64,000 bases of DNA from Pseudomonas sp. Root71 (GTDB lineage Bacteria; Pseudomonadota; Gammaproteobacteria; Pseudomonadales; Pseudomonadaceae): NCBI RefSeq assembly GCF_001429045.1, contig NZ_LMHY01000025.1:316040-380039 (forward strand). Direction: 5' to 3'. Position numbers and translations under genes: made by a program. Positions 17,585-26,164 of this stretch are shown piece by piece. How positions within the stretch are numbered: position 1 is the stretch's first letter; the number at the start of each line of letters is the position of its first letter. A model generated the notes under the pieces. The model was not told the DNA's origin. It did no database searches and worked only from the letters and a program-made list of their open reading frames with translations.

Positions 17585-17650
17585 AAGCCCTCGTCCAGCC
17601 TGCTGCGTTCCCTATCCGCAGCAGGCTGGGCGGGGGCTTTTTTTTTTTTG
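17585..17650 (+). terminator. Rho-independent terminator of the alg operon
   Basis: CCAGCCTGCTGCG (17595-17607) pairs perfectly with CGCAGCAGGCTGG (17617-17629). The outer AGCCC/GGGCT bases extend the stem, and a run of 12 T follows at 17638-17649. It lies 17 bp after the algA stop. Confidence 0.95.
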
Positions 17651-17681
17651 CACTGGGTTTTTGTAGTGCCTCGACTGGCCT

Positions 17682-17779
17682 CTTCGCGAGCAAGCTCGCT
17701 CCCACAGGGTATTGGGTCGACCGCAGATTTTGTGCTCGACTCGGTCCACTGTGGGAGCGAGCTTGCTCGCGATGGCGCC
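17682..17779. repeat. REPIN (TGTGGGAGC type)
   Basis: CGCGAGCAAGCTCGCTCCCACA at the left is mirrored by TGTGGGAGCGAGCTTGCTCG at the right, about 45 bp apart, in the intergenic space after the alg terminator. Confidence 0.88.
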
Positions 17780-17863
17780 AGTCAGCACACCACCGAATCG
17801 CCCATCGCCAACCCCACCTGCGCTTAGGTAGGATGACCCTCTCTATTCCCGAGATTTCACGTC

Positions 17864-18328
17864 ATGTTCATCGGCGTCCTGCTGGTCATCACCTGGCTGA
17901 TCCTGTTGCTGCGCTATCCGGCCAAGGCCTTGCCCGTATCCATGGCCGCCGCCGCGGGGCTGGGTATCGTCGCCACCTGGGTCATCTGGATGGACCACCA
18001 CGAGCTCAAGCAGCTGCAACGCCTGGAGTTGCGCATCAGTTACGCGCCACAACAATGTCCCGCCGACCGCCCATTGCAATTGACCCTGAACAACGGCAAT
18101 GACGTGCCGCTGACTGAGTTGCGCTGGCGGGTCGCGGCTTATGCACCGGGCGATACGGTGAACCTGGCCGACAATCAATACACCGCCCCGCGCTATCGCG
18201 GCCCCGGCGAATTGCAGGCCGGTGGTAACTGGGAAGACTGTTTGCCGCTGCCGCCACTGCGTCCTGGCTACCGTCCGGAAACCCTGGAGTTTCGCGCCGA
18301 GCGATTGCAGGGTAGTTTTTCCGACTGA
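17864..18328 (+). CDS. Small membrane protein of unknown function
   Basis: The protein has 154 residues. Two hydrophobic segments (about 3-17 and 26-42, FIGVLLVITWLILLL and VSMAAAAGLGIVATWVIW) are followed by a soluble domain of about 110 residues, probably periplasmic, with a beta-rich pattern and two cysteines (QQCPADRP, WEDCLPLP) that could form a disulphide. I do not recognise the family. Its G+C-rich codon use matches the neighbours. It is 33 bp upstream of the SDR gene and may be co-transcribed with it. Confidence 0.75.
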   Translation: MFIGVLLVITWLILLLRYPAKALPVSMAAAAGLGIVATWVIWMDHHELKQLQRLELRISYAPQQCPADRPLQLTLNNGNDVPLTELRWRVAAYAPGDTVNLADNQYTAPRYRGPGELQAGGNWEDCLPLPPLRPGYRPETLEFRAERLQGSFSD

Positions 18329-18361
18329 CCCCTCCTCCATTTTTTGCACAAGGAATGCGCC

Positions 18362-19186
18362 ATGCCCGTTGCGTTGATTACCGGTTGTTCCAGCGGCATT
18401 GGCCGCGCCCTTGCCGATGCGTTCAAGGTCGCCGGCTATGAAGTCTGGGCCAGTGCGCGCAAGGCCGAAGATGTCGCCATGCTGAGCGCTGCCGGATTTA
18501 CCGCCGTGCAACTTGACGTAAATGACGGTGTTGCCCTTGAGCAGTTGAGCGAGCGCATCAACCAGGAGCGCGGCGGTCTCGACGTGCTGATCAACAACGC
18601 AGGTTATGGCGCCATGGGGCCGCTGCTCGATGGCGGCGTGCCGGCCATGCAGCGCCAGTTCGAAACCAATGTGTTCGCTGTCGTTGGCGTCACCCGCGCG
18701 ATGTTTCCCGTGCTGCGCCGGACCAAAGGTTTGGTCGTGAATATCGGCAGCGTTTCGGGTGTGTTGGTCACGCCATTCGCCGGCGCCTACTGCGCCTCGA
18801 AAGCCGCCGTGCATGCCTTGAGCGATGCCTTGCGCATGGAACTGGCGCCATTTGGCGTGCGGGTGATGGAGGTTCAGCCCGGCGCCATCGCTTCGAGTTT
18901 TGCAAAGAATGCCGGACACGAAGCCGAGCAGTTGATCAGCGAGCAATCGCCGTGGTTTCCGCTGCGCGAAGGCATTCGTGCACGGGCCAAGGCTTCTCAG
19001 GACAACCCGACTCCGGCCAGTGAATTTGCGGCCGGATTGCTCAAGGCGGTGCAGCAGGCCAAACCGCCACGGCTGATCCGCCTGGGTAATGGCAGCCGCG
19101 CGTTGCCGTTGCTTGCCGGATTGTTGCCGAAGGGGTTGCTGGAATCGGGATTGATGAAGCGGTTCGGGTTGCGTGGGCAACTCTGA
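18362..19186 (+). CDS. Short-chain dehydrogenase/reductase
   Basis: NAD(P)-dependent oxidoreductase of the classical SDR family, 274 residues. It shows the cofactor motif TGCSSGIG near residues 7-14, the NNAG motif, the catalytic serine in NIGSVSG and the YCASK active site (YxxxK). A C-terminal region of about 80 residues (EGIRARAKASQDNPTPASEFA) resembles SDRs acting on hydrophobic substrates, but the substrate cannot be inferred. A TTG at 18344 also opens the frame. The ATG at 18362 with AAGGA 7 nt upstream is the sound start. Confidence 0.88.
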   Translation: MPVALITGCSSGIGRALADAFKVAGYEVWASARKAEDVAMLSAAGFTAVQLDVNDGVALEQLSERINQERGGLDVLINNAGYGAMGPLLDGGVPAMQRQFETNVFAVVGVTRAMFPVLRRTKGLVVNIGSVSGVLVTPFAGAYCASKAAVHALSDALRMELAPFGVRVMEVQPGAIASSFAKNAGHEAEQLISEQSPWFPLREGIRARAKASQDNPTPASEFAAGLLKAVQQAKPPRLIRLGNGSRALPLLAGLLPKGLLESGLMKRFGLRGQL

Positions 19187-19197
19187 GACCGAGTCGA

Positions 19198-19270
19198 CGC
19201 CTTCGCGAGCAAGCCCGCTCCCACATTTGAAATGCGTTCCCCTGTGGGAGCGGGCTTGCCCGCGAAGGCG
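19198..19270. repeat. REPIN (TGTGGGAGC type)
   Basis: CGCCTTCGCGAGCAAGCCCG...CCCACA and TGTGGGAGCGGGCTTGCCCG...AAGGCG are mirror copies around a 17-bp loop, just after the SDR gene. Confidence 0.88.
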
Positions 19271-19305
19271 CCAGAACAGACTCCACAGAACTCAAGGAAT
19301 CAAAC

Positions 19306-19704
19306 ATGACCGACTACACCGAATACTTCGACGAAGTGATCCAGGCGCACGTTGCCATCGAACAATGGCTGGCCGAAGAACGCGACGCATCCGAACTCGA
19401 AAAATTGCTGACACGGTTTTCACCGCAGTTCTCCATGGTCTCTCCGCTCGGCCGGGTGCTGGATTTTGACGCGCTGAACGAATTGTTCACCCTGGCGGGC
19501 GGCAAGAAGCTCGGGTTCCGCATCGAGCTCAGCGAGTTACGCGGTATTGCGCTGTACGACGGCGGCGCAACCGTGAGTTACCGCGAGCAACAGACCGATG
19601 CGACCGGCCTGCACTCGGATCGTCGCTCGACCGTGGTGTTCGAGAAGCAAGCCGATGGCCGGGTGATCTGGCGGCATCTGCATGAGACGTTTTGCCAGGA
19701 GTGA
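19306..19704 (+). CDS. NTF2-like / DUF4440-type protein
   Basis: A 132-residue cytoplasmic protein with no signal peptide. An N-terminal helix-rich start (DEVIQAHVAIEQWLAEERDASELEKLL) is followed by a curved-sheet pattern (FSMVSPLGRVLDFDALNELFTLAGGKK, VSYREQQTD, RSTVVFEKQADGRVIWRHLHETF). That order is typical of small SnoaL/DUF4440 cone-fold proteins. The function is unknown. AAGGAATC precedes the ATG. It converges on the efflux operon across a perfect hairpin. Confidence 0.7.
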   Translation: MTDYTEYFDEVIQAHVAIEQWLAEERDASELEKLLTRFSPQFSMVSPLGRVLDFDALNELFTLAGGKKLGFRIELSELRGIALYDGGATVSYREQQTDATGLHSDRRSTVVFEKQADGRVIWRHLHETFCQE

Positions 19705-19710
19705 AATGTG

Positions 19711-19747
19711 GACCGAGTCGCCTGCTTCGCGAGCAGGCGACTCGGTC
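19711..19747. terminator. Perfect 15-bp hairpin between convergent genes
   Basis: GACCGAGTCGCCTGC (19711-19725) is the exact reverse complement of 19733-19747, around the 7-nt loop TTCGCGA. There is no T-tract. The arm is the same sequence as part of the algK REPIN (near 5183-5206), so this looks like a REP-derived palindrome. It probably serves as a bidirectional transcript end for the genes at 19306 (+) and 19754 (-). Confidence 0.6.
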
Positions 19748-19753
19748 TATCGG

Positions 19754-20617
19754 TTATGCCCCCTCACCTTGCTTGACCACCACCGTACAAGTAATCCCCG
19801 CCGCCAACAGCACCCCTTCCGGCACTTCATCGATGTGAATCCGCACCGGCACCCGCTGTGCCAAACGCACCCAGTTAAACGTCGGGTTCACATCGGCAAT
19901 CAGCTCTCGGCTCTGCGGATTATCGCGGTCGTAGATGCCGCGTGAAATGCTTTCCACATGGCCCTTGAGCACCTCGCCGCTCATCAGTTGCATGTCGGCC
20001 TTATCACCCACGCGCACATGGGGCAGCTTGGTTTCTTCGAAGAAGCCGTAGACCCAGAACGAGTTCATGTCGACCACGGCCATTTTCGCCTCGCCGATGC
20101 GCGCGTAGTCGCCACGATGCACATTGAGGTTGGTGACGTAGCCGTCCACCGCCGCACGCACTTGCGTACGCTTGAGGTTGAGTTCGGCGGCTTCCAGTTG
20201 CGCCTGGGCCTGCTGGTAATCGGCCAGGGCCGAGTCGGCGAGGTTACTGGCGTCGTCGCGGTTTTCCCGGGAGATCACCAGATTGTCCATGTCGGCACGA
20301 CGATGGGCGTTGACCTTGCGCATCTCCCAGGTCGCCTTGCGCGATGCCACCAGACTCTGTGCCTGTTTCACCGCGAGACGGTAGTGCTCGGGGTCGATCT
20401 GCATCAGCAAATCACCCTTCTTCACCAGCTGGTTGTCGCGCACCGGCACGTCCACCACTTCGCCGGTGACGTCGGCGGCGACGTTGATGATATCGGCGCG
20501 CACGCGGCCGTCACGGGTCCATGGCGTGTTCATGTAGTGCTCCCACAAGGAGCGGCCGACCCACAGCGCGAGGGCCAGCACCAGCAAGGTCGCGAACAGG
20601 CTGAAAAACTTTTTCAT
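19754..20617 (-). CDS. HlyD/EmrA-family membrane fusion protein (AaeA-like)
   Basis: Periplasmic adaptor of a FUSC-type efflux pump, 287 residues. One N-terminal membrane anchor (FFSLFATLLVLALALWVG) is followed by a barrel-sandwich half (INVAADVTGEVVDVPVRDNQLVKKGDLL), a long helical hairpin (about 80-150) and the second half (VRAAVDGYVTNLNVHRGDYA). This matches the p-hydroxybenzoate efflux subunit AaeA. It is the last gene of a four-gene minus-strand operon, 39 bp after the DUF1656 gene. The substrate is inferred from family only, probably aromatic acids. Confidence 0.88.
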   Translation of the reverse strand: MKKFFSLFATLLVLALALWVGRSLWEHYMNTPWTRDGRVRADIINVAADVTGEVVDVPVRDNQLVKKGDLLMQIDPEHYRLAVKQAQSLVASRKATWEMRKVNAHRRADMDNLVISRENRDDASNLADSALADYQQAQAQLEAAELNLKRTQVRAAVDGYVTNLNVHRGDYARIGEAKMAVVDMNSFWVYGFFEETKLPHVRVGDKADMQLMSGEVLKGHVESISRGIYDRDNPQSRELIADVNPTFNWVRLAQRVPVRIHIDEVPEGVLLAAGITCTVVVKQGEGA

Positions 20618-20656
20618 CGGGGCATTCTTCAGAGATAGAGAGTCAGTGATAGAGAG

Positions 20657-20857
20657 TCAACGGTAGACAGTCAGCGCCAACGCGCCGAACAGACAGGTAA
20701 ACAGGCTCAGGCGCAGCAACGCCGGATGCCAGAAAAAACGGTACAGGTCGAACCCGGACAGGAACCGGTCCAGCGCCCAGGCAAGCGCCGCCGCGATGAA
20801 AAACATCAGGGTCATGGTCGGCATGTACACGCCGTGGAAGGCGATTTCACGAGGCAT
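20657..20857 (-). CDS. DUF1656 small membrane protein (AaeX-like)
   Basis: A 66-residue protein with two membrane segments (MPTMTLMFFIAAALAWALD and HPALLRLSLFTCLFGALALTV). It starts MPREIAFHGVYMP, the classic DUF1656/AaeX beginning. Its position between a FUSC transporter and an HlyD adaptor is the usual one for the family. The start at 20857 has AAGGAC about 8 nt upstream; the open frame extends to 20896 without support. It overlaps the end of the FUSC gene by 11 bp. Its molecular role is unknown. Confidence 0.88.
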   Translation of the reverse strand: MPREIAFHGVYMPTMTLMFFIAAALAWALDRFLSGFDLYRFFWHPALLRLSLFTCLFGALALTVYR

Positions 20858-23039
20858 GTGCAAGTCCTTGGGAATGACTGTTTGCGAACGTAGCAAGCGG
20901 TGATTGCGGATCGAGCAGCGAGGTACGGATGAAGTGCAGGTAGCTCTTCACCCGGCGCAGCGCCGAGGTATCGAAGTGCGGGGCGAAGGGTTCGTCGGTG
21001 GACTGCACACGGCTGATCGCGTGATCGACGGCGACCAGCGCGCGCTCCAGGTTGCTGCCGTTCGGTTGCAGGAACAGCCGCACCAGCGCACGCCCCATCA
21101 CCCGGATCGCCTGGCGCCACGGCTGGGATTCGGCATAGGCCGGATGCACCGGCAGAATCGCCTGCTCCTTGCGCAACTCGATGATCGCGTGGCCGACTTC
21201 CAGCACCACGAACATCCAGCGCAGCAAGTCCCGCTGCACTTGCGGCTGACCCGCTGCGAAGCCGTAGGCCTGGTGCACCAGATCGCGGGTACGGCTTTCG
21301 AAACTCGACGCCAGCCCCTTGAGCTTGCCGCTGATCGCGTACACCACCTGAGCACGCAGGTCCTGTTCCAGGCGACGCCACAGCCATCGGCTGTTGGGCG
21401 GCAGAATGATTGCCCCGGCCGCTGCGCACACCAGCATGCCCAGCACCATGGCGATGTAGTCGTTGATGAAGGTGTAGGGGTTATAGACCGTGAGGTTGTC
21501 CGGCACCGAACCGGTACTGAAAAAGATCAGCAAGCCCAGGCCGACGCCCACGTATTGCGGCCGCGAGGTCAGGAACGAGCCGAGTACGATCACCGGTGCG
21601 AGCATCACGCACAGCAATGGAAATCCGTCGATCCACGGGAAAATGAAAAACATCTCGACGAAGCCGATCAACGCCCCGAGCAACGTCCCGCACGCCATCT
21701 GAAAGGCCATGCGTTTCGGGTTCGGGGTGGCGGCGGACAGGCCCACGGTCGCGGCAGCAATCAGGGTCATGGTCGCGCCGCTCGGCCAGGCGGTTGCCAC
21801 CCAATAGCTGCCCAATACCACCAGGATAAACGCTGCGCGTATCCCCGATGCTGCCGCTGCCATCCAGTTGGTTTGCGGGGTGAACGGCTCGTCCCAGCGC
21901 TCCCGTTCGTGACTGTGATCGGCCAGGGAGGCGTGTGTCTGCGCATAACTGTGCAGGTCGTCGACGAAGCGATAGAGCAGTTCGTACGCCGTGTGGAAGT
22001 CCAGCAGCTCGTCGTCGCTCGGTTCGCTCTCCTGAAAGATCGCCCGCAGGCTGCGCACCCGCGCCGGCAACCCTGCCTTGTAGGCACTCAGCACCGTGAC
22101 CAGGCGCGCCGCATCGGCGCTGGTCAGGGCACGGCCACTGAAGCCGTCGAGCAGTTCGGCGAGGTCTTGCAAGCCCGGTTTTATCGCCGCCACGGCATGA
22201 TCCGTATTGTTGCTGCGCAAACGTTCGAGCAACTGATGCAGGGCATTGAAGCGCGTGGTGATGCCCATGAACTCACTGTTCAGGCGGCTGAGTCGTCCAT
22301 TGCGCCGACGCATGTGCGGGTCTTCGAACACGGTGACGCTGCGCAGCCCTTCCAGTCCGACTGCCTCGGCAATGAAGCGCACATTGCCAGCCTCGAACGC
22401 CTCGCGCTGACTGCGGCCACGCAAGCCGTCGGTGACGAACAGGGCAAACACGCCGAAGCGCTGATACAGGGCATTGCGCATGGCGGCGCTGGCGGTTTGC
22501 GGCAGGATGGCTGCACTGATCAGTGTCGAACAGAGAATGCCCAACGAGATTTCCAGCACCCGCCAGACCGCGGCCATGAACGCGCCGTCCGGGTGGGCAA
22601 GTGCGGGCAAGCCGACCATCGCGGCGGTGTATCCGGCGAGTACGAAACCGTAGGCGCGGAAGTTGCGGCAGCGGGCGGCGCCGGCCGTGCAGATACCGAC
22701 CCAGATCGCCAGCGAACCGAGGAACAGCTCAGTGTTCTGCGCAAACAGGGCGATCAACGCGACCATCACCGCCGACCCGGCCAGGGTGCCGAGAAAGCGA
22801 TAGAAACTCTTGGCGAACACTTGGCCGCTTTGCGGCTGCATGACGATGAACACGGTGATCATCGCCGTGCGCGGTTGCGGCAACTCCAGGCGCATGGCCA
22901 GCCACAGCGTCAGGAAAGCTGCGGTCAGCACCTTGAAGATATAGACCCAGGTCACGCCATCGCTGCGGACCCAGTCGAAGAAGCCCCGGCGCCATTCCAG
23001 GGAGTACAGCCAGCGCAGAGGTGCGGGCAAGGGAGTCAT
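20847..23039 (-). CDS. FUSC-family (AaeB-like) efflux pump subunit
   Basis: Inner-membrane transporter of the aromatic acid exporter type, 730 residues from the ATG at 23039. It shows two groups of membrane segments (N-terminal TWVYIFKVLTAAFLTLWLAMRLELP...; second group IRAAFILVVLGSYWVATAWPSG...), each followed by a large cytoplasmic helical domain, the standard FUSC layout. The TAMITVFIVMQPQSG stretch is the family signature. An open frame continues upstream to 23171 but reads through a REP element. It follows the outer-membrane factor gene, separated by a REPIN of about 110 bp. Confidence 0.88.
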   Translation of the reverse strand: MTPLPAPLRWLYSLEWRRGFFDWVRSDGVTWVYIFKVLTAAFLTLWLAMRLELPQPRTAMITVFIVMQPQSGQVFAKSFYRFLGTLAGSAVMVALIALFAQNTELFLGSLAIWVGICTAGAARCRNFRAYGFVLAGYTAAMVGLPALAHPDGAFMAAVWRVLEISLGILCSTLISAAILPQTASAAMRNALYQRFGVFALFVTDGLRGRSQREAFEAGNVRFIAEAVGLEGLRSVTVFEDPHMRRRNGRLSRLNSEFMGITTRFNALHQLLERLRSNNTDHAVAAIKPGLQDLAELLDGFSGRALTSADAARLVTVLSAYKAGLPARVRSLRAIFQESEPSDDELLDFHTAYELLYRFVDDLHSYAQTHASLADHSHERERWDEPFTPQTNWMAAAASGIRAAFILVVLGSYWVATAWPSGATMTLIAAATVGLSAATPNPKRMAFQMACGTLLGALIGFVEMFFIFPWIDGFPLLCVMLAPVIVLGSFLTSRPQYVGVGLGLLIFFSTGSVPDNLTVYNPYTFINDYIAMVLGMLVCAAAGAIILPPNSRWLWRRLEQDLRAQVVYAISGKLKGLASSFESRTRDLVHQAYGFAAGQPQVQRDLLRWMFVVLEVGHAIIELRKEQAILPVHPAYAESQPWRQAIRVMGRALVRLFLQPNGSNLERALVAVDHAISRVQSTDEPFAPHFDTSALRRVKSYLHFIRTSLLDPQSPLATFANSHSQGLAHAS

Positions 23040-23082
23040 CAAATGCTGCTCAGTTAGAAAAGACTTGGGATGAGGGCAATCC

Positions 23083-23195
23083 TGTGGCGAGCGAGCTTGC
23101 TCGCGCTGGGCTGCGTAGCGGCCCCAAAATTCCGGCACCCCGTGAACATTTTGTGAGTGCTGCGCACTCAAGCGGGAGCAAGCTCCCTCGCCACA
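23083..23195. repeat. REPIN (TGTGGCGAGC type)
   Basis: TGTGGCGAGCGAGCTTGCTC at 23083 and GAGCAAGCTCCCTCGCCACA ending at 23195 are mirror arms, a different REP subfamily from those around alg. The centre contains a second small palindrome (GAGTGCTGCGCACTC). It separates the outer-membrane factor gene from the FUSC gene. Confidence 0.8.
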
Positions 23196-23222
23196 AAAGC
23201 GGGTGTGCCTGAAACAATCTGG

Positions 23223-24722
23223 TCACCTCAAAAGGCTCGGGGTTTTCGGCGCCTGGGTCTGTTCGGCGTTCGGTACGTCATAACCGGCACCGAGACCACC
23301 GCCCAGCGCCGTCACCAATTGCGCATGGGCACTCAAACGCGCCGCCTGAACCTGCTGCTGCACTTGCTGCTGCTTGAACAGCAGGGTCTGGGCATTGAGC
23401 ACGTTGAGGTAGTCGGTCAGGCCGCGCTGGTAGGCAATCATCGCGATGTCGTAGGTCCTCTGCGCAGTGGCCACCGACTCGGCGGCGAAAGCCTGTTGCT
23501 TGTCCATGGACTCGCGACGGATCAACTGGTCGGAGATGTTTTTCAACGCGTTGACCAGGGTCTGGTTGTACTTGGCCACGGCGATGTCATAACCCGCCGA
23601 GGCTTCGCCCAACTCCGAGCGCAAGCGTCCGCCATCGAAGATCGGCAAGGAAATCGCCGGACCCACGCTGTAGTTGAGTTTCTTGCCGGTCAGGAACTCC
23701 AGCGCCCCGCCGCCGGTGGCCATGTAGCCGAGGCTGCCGACCAGATCGACGTTCGGGTAGAAGCCGGCATGGGCGACATCGATGCCCCGCGCCTGCGCCG
23801 CCACTTGCCAGCGGCTGGCGACGACGTCCGGCCGTTGGCCGAGCAATTGCGCCGGCAGCGACGATGGCAGTTTCAGCGGCGCACCCAGCGACAGCGTTGG
23901 CCGCTGCAACTGCGCGCCCTCCCCCGGCCCCTTGCCGGCGAGAGCGGCGAGCTGGTTGCGGCTCAAGGCGATTTCTTCGTCGAGGGCGTCGATCTGGCGA
24001 TGGGTTTCCGGCAGCGGCGTCTCGGCCTGGCTGACCTCGAAATGAGTGCCGATCCCCCCGTCCAGGCGTTTTTGCGCCAACTCAAGGATCTGCTGTTGCT
24101 GCTTCAAGGTCGCTTCGACGATATCCCGCCGGGCGTAATGCAACGACAACTCGATGTAGACCCGTACGATGTTGTCCTGCAATTCGAGCTGGGCCTGGCG
24201 CGCTTCGGCGACGCTCATGTGCGCCATGTCCACGGCGCGCTCGGTGGCATTGCTTTCACGGCCCCAAAGGTCGAGGGCATAGCTGAAACCCAGCGCCGCG
24301 TTATTGTCCCAGGTGGTGCTGTTGGCCAGCTCGCCGGGACCATAGAACTGGTCGGTAGGCCAGTTGTGACGCTTGAGGGTGGACTCGCCATTGATCTGCA
24401 GCGACTCGGCCGCTTCGGCCACGCCGGCCATGGACTTGGCCTGACGCACCCGGGCGGCGGCCATGGCCAGGGTCGGGCTGCCTTGCAGGGCAAGATCGAT
24501 CCAGCGATTCAGTTGCGGGTCGCCATAGGCTTGCCACCATTGCGCGGTGGGCCAGTGCGCATCCTGCGCGGCACTCTGGATCGCTTCGTCGGTAGCCAGT
24601 AAATTGGCCTCCAGCGCCTTGCCCTGCGGGGTAATACCTCCGGTTCCGATGCAGCCGCTGATTGCCAGGGTTAAAGCCAAAACACTGAGCGGCTGAAGCG
24701 CTCTGCTGATGCGACGCGGCAC
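23223..24722 (-). CDS. NodT/OprM-family outer-membrane efflux lipoprotein
   Basis: TolC-like outer-membrane factor, 499 residues. The lipobox LAISGC ends the signal peptide about 24 residues in, followed by two repeated OEP domains rich in helical heptads (MAAARVRQAKSMAGVAEAAESLQ..., GLTDYLNVLNAQTLLFKQQ). The frame opens with a TTG at 24764. A GTG at 24722 with AGGA 10 nt upstream (MPRRISRALQPLSVL) gives a normal lipoprotein signal and is preferred. It is the first gene of the efflux operon and is divergent from the LysR gene. Confidence 0.87.
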   Translation of the reverse strand: MPRRISRALQPLSVLALTLAISGCIGTGGITPQGKALEANLLATDEAIQSAAQDAHWPTAQWWQAYGDPQLNRWIDLALQGSPTLAMAAARVRQAKSMAGVAEAAESLQINGESTLKRHNWPTDQFYGPGELANSTTWDNNAALGFSYALDLWGRESNATERAVDMAHMSVAEARQAQLELQDNIVRVYIELSLHYARRDIVEATLKQQQQILELAQKRLDGGIGTHFEVSQAETPLPETHRQIDALDEEIALSRNQLAALAGKGPGEGAQLQRPTLSLGAPLKLPSSLPAQLLGQRPDVVASRWQVAAQARGIDVAHAGFYPNVDLVGSLGYMATGGGALEFLTGKKLNYSVGPAISLPIFDGGRLRSELGEASAGYDIAVAKYNQTLVNALKNISDQLIRRESMDKQQAFAAESVATAQRTYDIAMIAYQRGLTDYLNVLNAQTLLFKQQQVQQQVQAARLSAHAQLVTALGGGLGAGYDVPNAEQTQAPKTPSLLR

Positions 24723-24912
24723 TGCTGCGATTTCCTGAGGTGGGGAGTTTTGCGAATTGCGCAATTCTATGGGGCGGCCTGAATGGCGATAAGCTGGGAT
24801 TCCTGTGAATCTTTGTTACCGTTAACGAGATAATCCGCAAGTCGATCTTTAGTCGCCTGTAAACAAACAGAAACTTCGTGTCACAATTTGTCATTCGACG
24901 AGAGAGCACCCC

Positions 24913-25881
24913 ATGGACACTTTGCAAAACATGCGCGCCTTCAGTTACGTGGCCGAAGCCGGCAGCTTCACCGCCGCCGCCGCGCAACTGGACACCACCA
25001 CCGCCAACGTCTCGCGCGCGGTCTCCAACCTGGAAGCCCACCTGCAAACCCGCCTGCTCAATCGAACGACCCGACGCATTGCCCTGACCGAAGCCGGCAA
25101 GCGCTACCTGTTGCGCTGCGAACAGATCCTGGCCTACGTCGAAGAAGCCGAAGCCGAGGCCAGCGACGCCCACGCGCGCCCGGCCGGGCAACTGAAAGTG
25201 CACACCATGACCGGCATCGGCCAGCACTTCGTGATCGACGCCATCGCCCGCTACCGCAAGACCCACCCGGACGTGACCTTCGACCTGACCATGGCCAACC
25301 GCGTGCCGGACCTGCTCGACGAGGGCTACGACGTGTCCATCGTCCTCGCCAGCGAACTGCCGGATTCGGGTTTCGTCTCCCAGCGCCTGGGCATCACCTA
25401 CAGCATCGTTTGCGCCTCACCGGCCTACGTCAAAACCAACGGCTGCGCACAAAAACCCAGCGACCTGCTCAACCACGCCTGCCTGCGCCTGGTCAGCCCG
25501 GTGATTCCGCTGGAGAAATGGGCCTTCGACGGTCCTGATGGCCAGGAAATGGTCACCATCAACAGTTCACCCTTCCTGGTGAACTCCGCCGACGCGATGA
25601 AAACCGCGATCATCAGCGGCATGGGCGTTGGCGTCCTGCCGCTGTACGCCGCGATAGAAGGCCTGCGCAACGGCACGCTGGTGCGCGTGATGCCCAACTA
25701 CCGCTCCCAGGAACTTAACCTGTATGCCATCTACCCGTCGCGCCAGTACCTGGATGCGAAGATCAAGACCTGGGTCGAGTATTTGCGTGGATCGCTGCCG
25801 GAACTGCTGGCGGCGCATCAGGCGGAATTGGCGGCGTATGAACTGAGCGGGAGTCTGGGTGGGGTTCGGGTGGCGAATTGA
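24913..25881 (+). CDS. LysR-family transcriptional regulator
   Basis: A 322-residue LTTR. The N-terminal winged helix-turn-helix (MDTLQNMRAFSYVAEAGSFTAAAAQLDTTTANVSRAVSNLE) is followed by a periplasmic-binding-protein-like effector domain. It resembles the CrgA/AaeR-type subgroup. It sits divergent from the four-gene efflux operon across 190 bp and most likely regulates it in response to a pump substrate. The final 145 bp of the gene are repeated at 30521-30665 with only silent changes. GAGAGCACC precedes the ATG. Confidence 0.9.
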   Translation: MDTLQNMRAFSYVAEAGSFTAAAAQLDTTTANVSRAVSNLEAHLQTRLLNRTTRRIALTEAGKRYLLRCEQILAYVEEAEAEASDAHARPAGQLKVHTMTGIGQHFVIDAIARYRKTHPDVTFDLTMANRVPDLLDEGYDVSIVLASELPDSGFVSQRLGITYSIVCASPAYVKTNGCAQKPSDLLNHACLRLVSPVIPLEKWAFDGPDGQEMVTINSSPFLVNSADAMKTAIISGMGVGVLPLYAAIEGLRNGTLVRVMPNYRSQELNLYAIYPSRQYLDAKIKTWVEYLRGSLPELLAAHQAELAAYELSGSLGGVRVAN

Positions 25882-26000
25882 TGATCTCTCGGCTTATGGA
25901 TGGATTCTTTGTGGGAGCGAGCCTGCTCGCGATGGCGTCAGCACATCCAACATCTATGTAAGCGGGTAAGCCACCTTCGCGGGCAAGCCCGCTCCCACAG
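25737..26000 (+). repeat. 264-bp direct repeat, copy A (LysR 3' end plus REPIN)
   Basis: It consists of the last 48 codons of the LysR gene, 28 bp of spacer and a REPIN. It aligns without any indel to 30521-30784. By eye I count 12 differences in the coding part, all synonymous, and about 10 in the non-coding part. Confidence 0.92.
25910..25999. repeat. REPIN (TGTGGGAGC type) after lysR
   Basis: TGTGGGAGCGAGCCTGCTCG and its mirror CGGGCAAGCCCGCTCCCACA frame about 45 bp. A short (GT)n tract follows at 26003-26017. The same REPIN, slightly diverged, stands at 30694. Confidence 0.88.
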
Positions 26001-26026
26001 AGTTGTGTGTGTGTGTGCCGGGAGAC

Positions 26027-26155
26027 TTAGGCCTTGGCCGCCTCGCCGGCACTTCCACACGCATGCCTTCCACCACCAGGTACGCCACGCCACCGCAGCA
26101 TGCACTGGCCATGGCTTGACGAAGAAGCGTGTGTAGACCTCGTTGAACGCGGCGC
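26027..26155 (-). pseudogene. Degenerate RidA/YjgF-like C-terminal fragment (tentative)
   Basis: On the minus strand one frame reads FNEVYTRFFVKPWPVHA, a neighbouring frame continues GVAYLVVEGMRVEV, and a third ends EAAKA followed by a stop at 26027-26029. Joined by two frameshifts, these resemble the end of a RidA-family protein (NEVY..FF ... VE.MRVEVEA). The fragment begins right after the spacer that elsewhere precedes the lipoprotein start, so it marks a recombination junction. The family call is from memory of the motif only. Confidence 0.35.
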
Positions 26156-26164
26156 GGGCCGGGT

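Noticed and set aside
26003..26017. (GT)n tract after the lysR REPIN as a phase-variation repeat
   Set aside because: Only about seven units, in non-coding sequence, with no gene or promoter nearby to switch.
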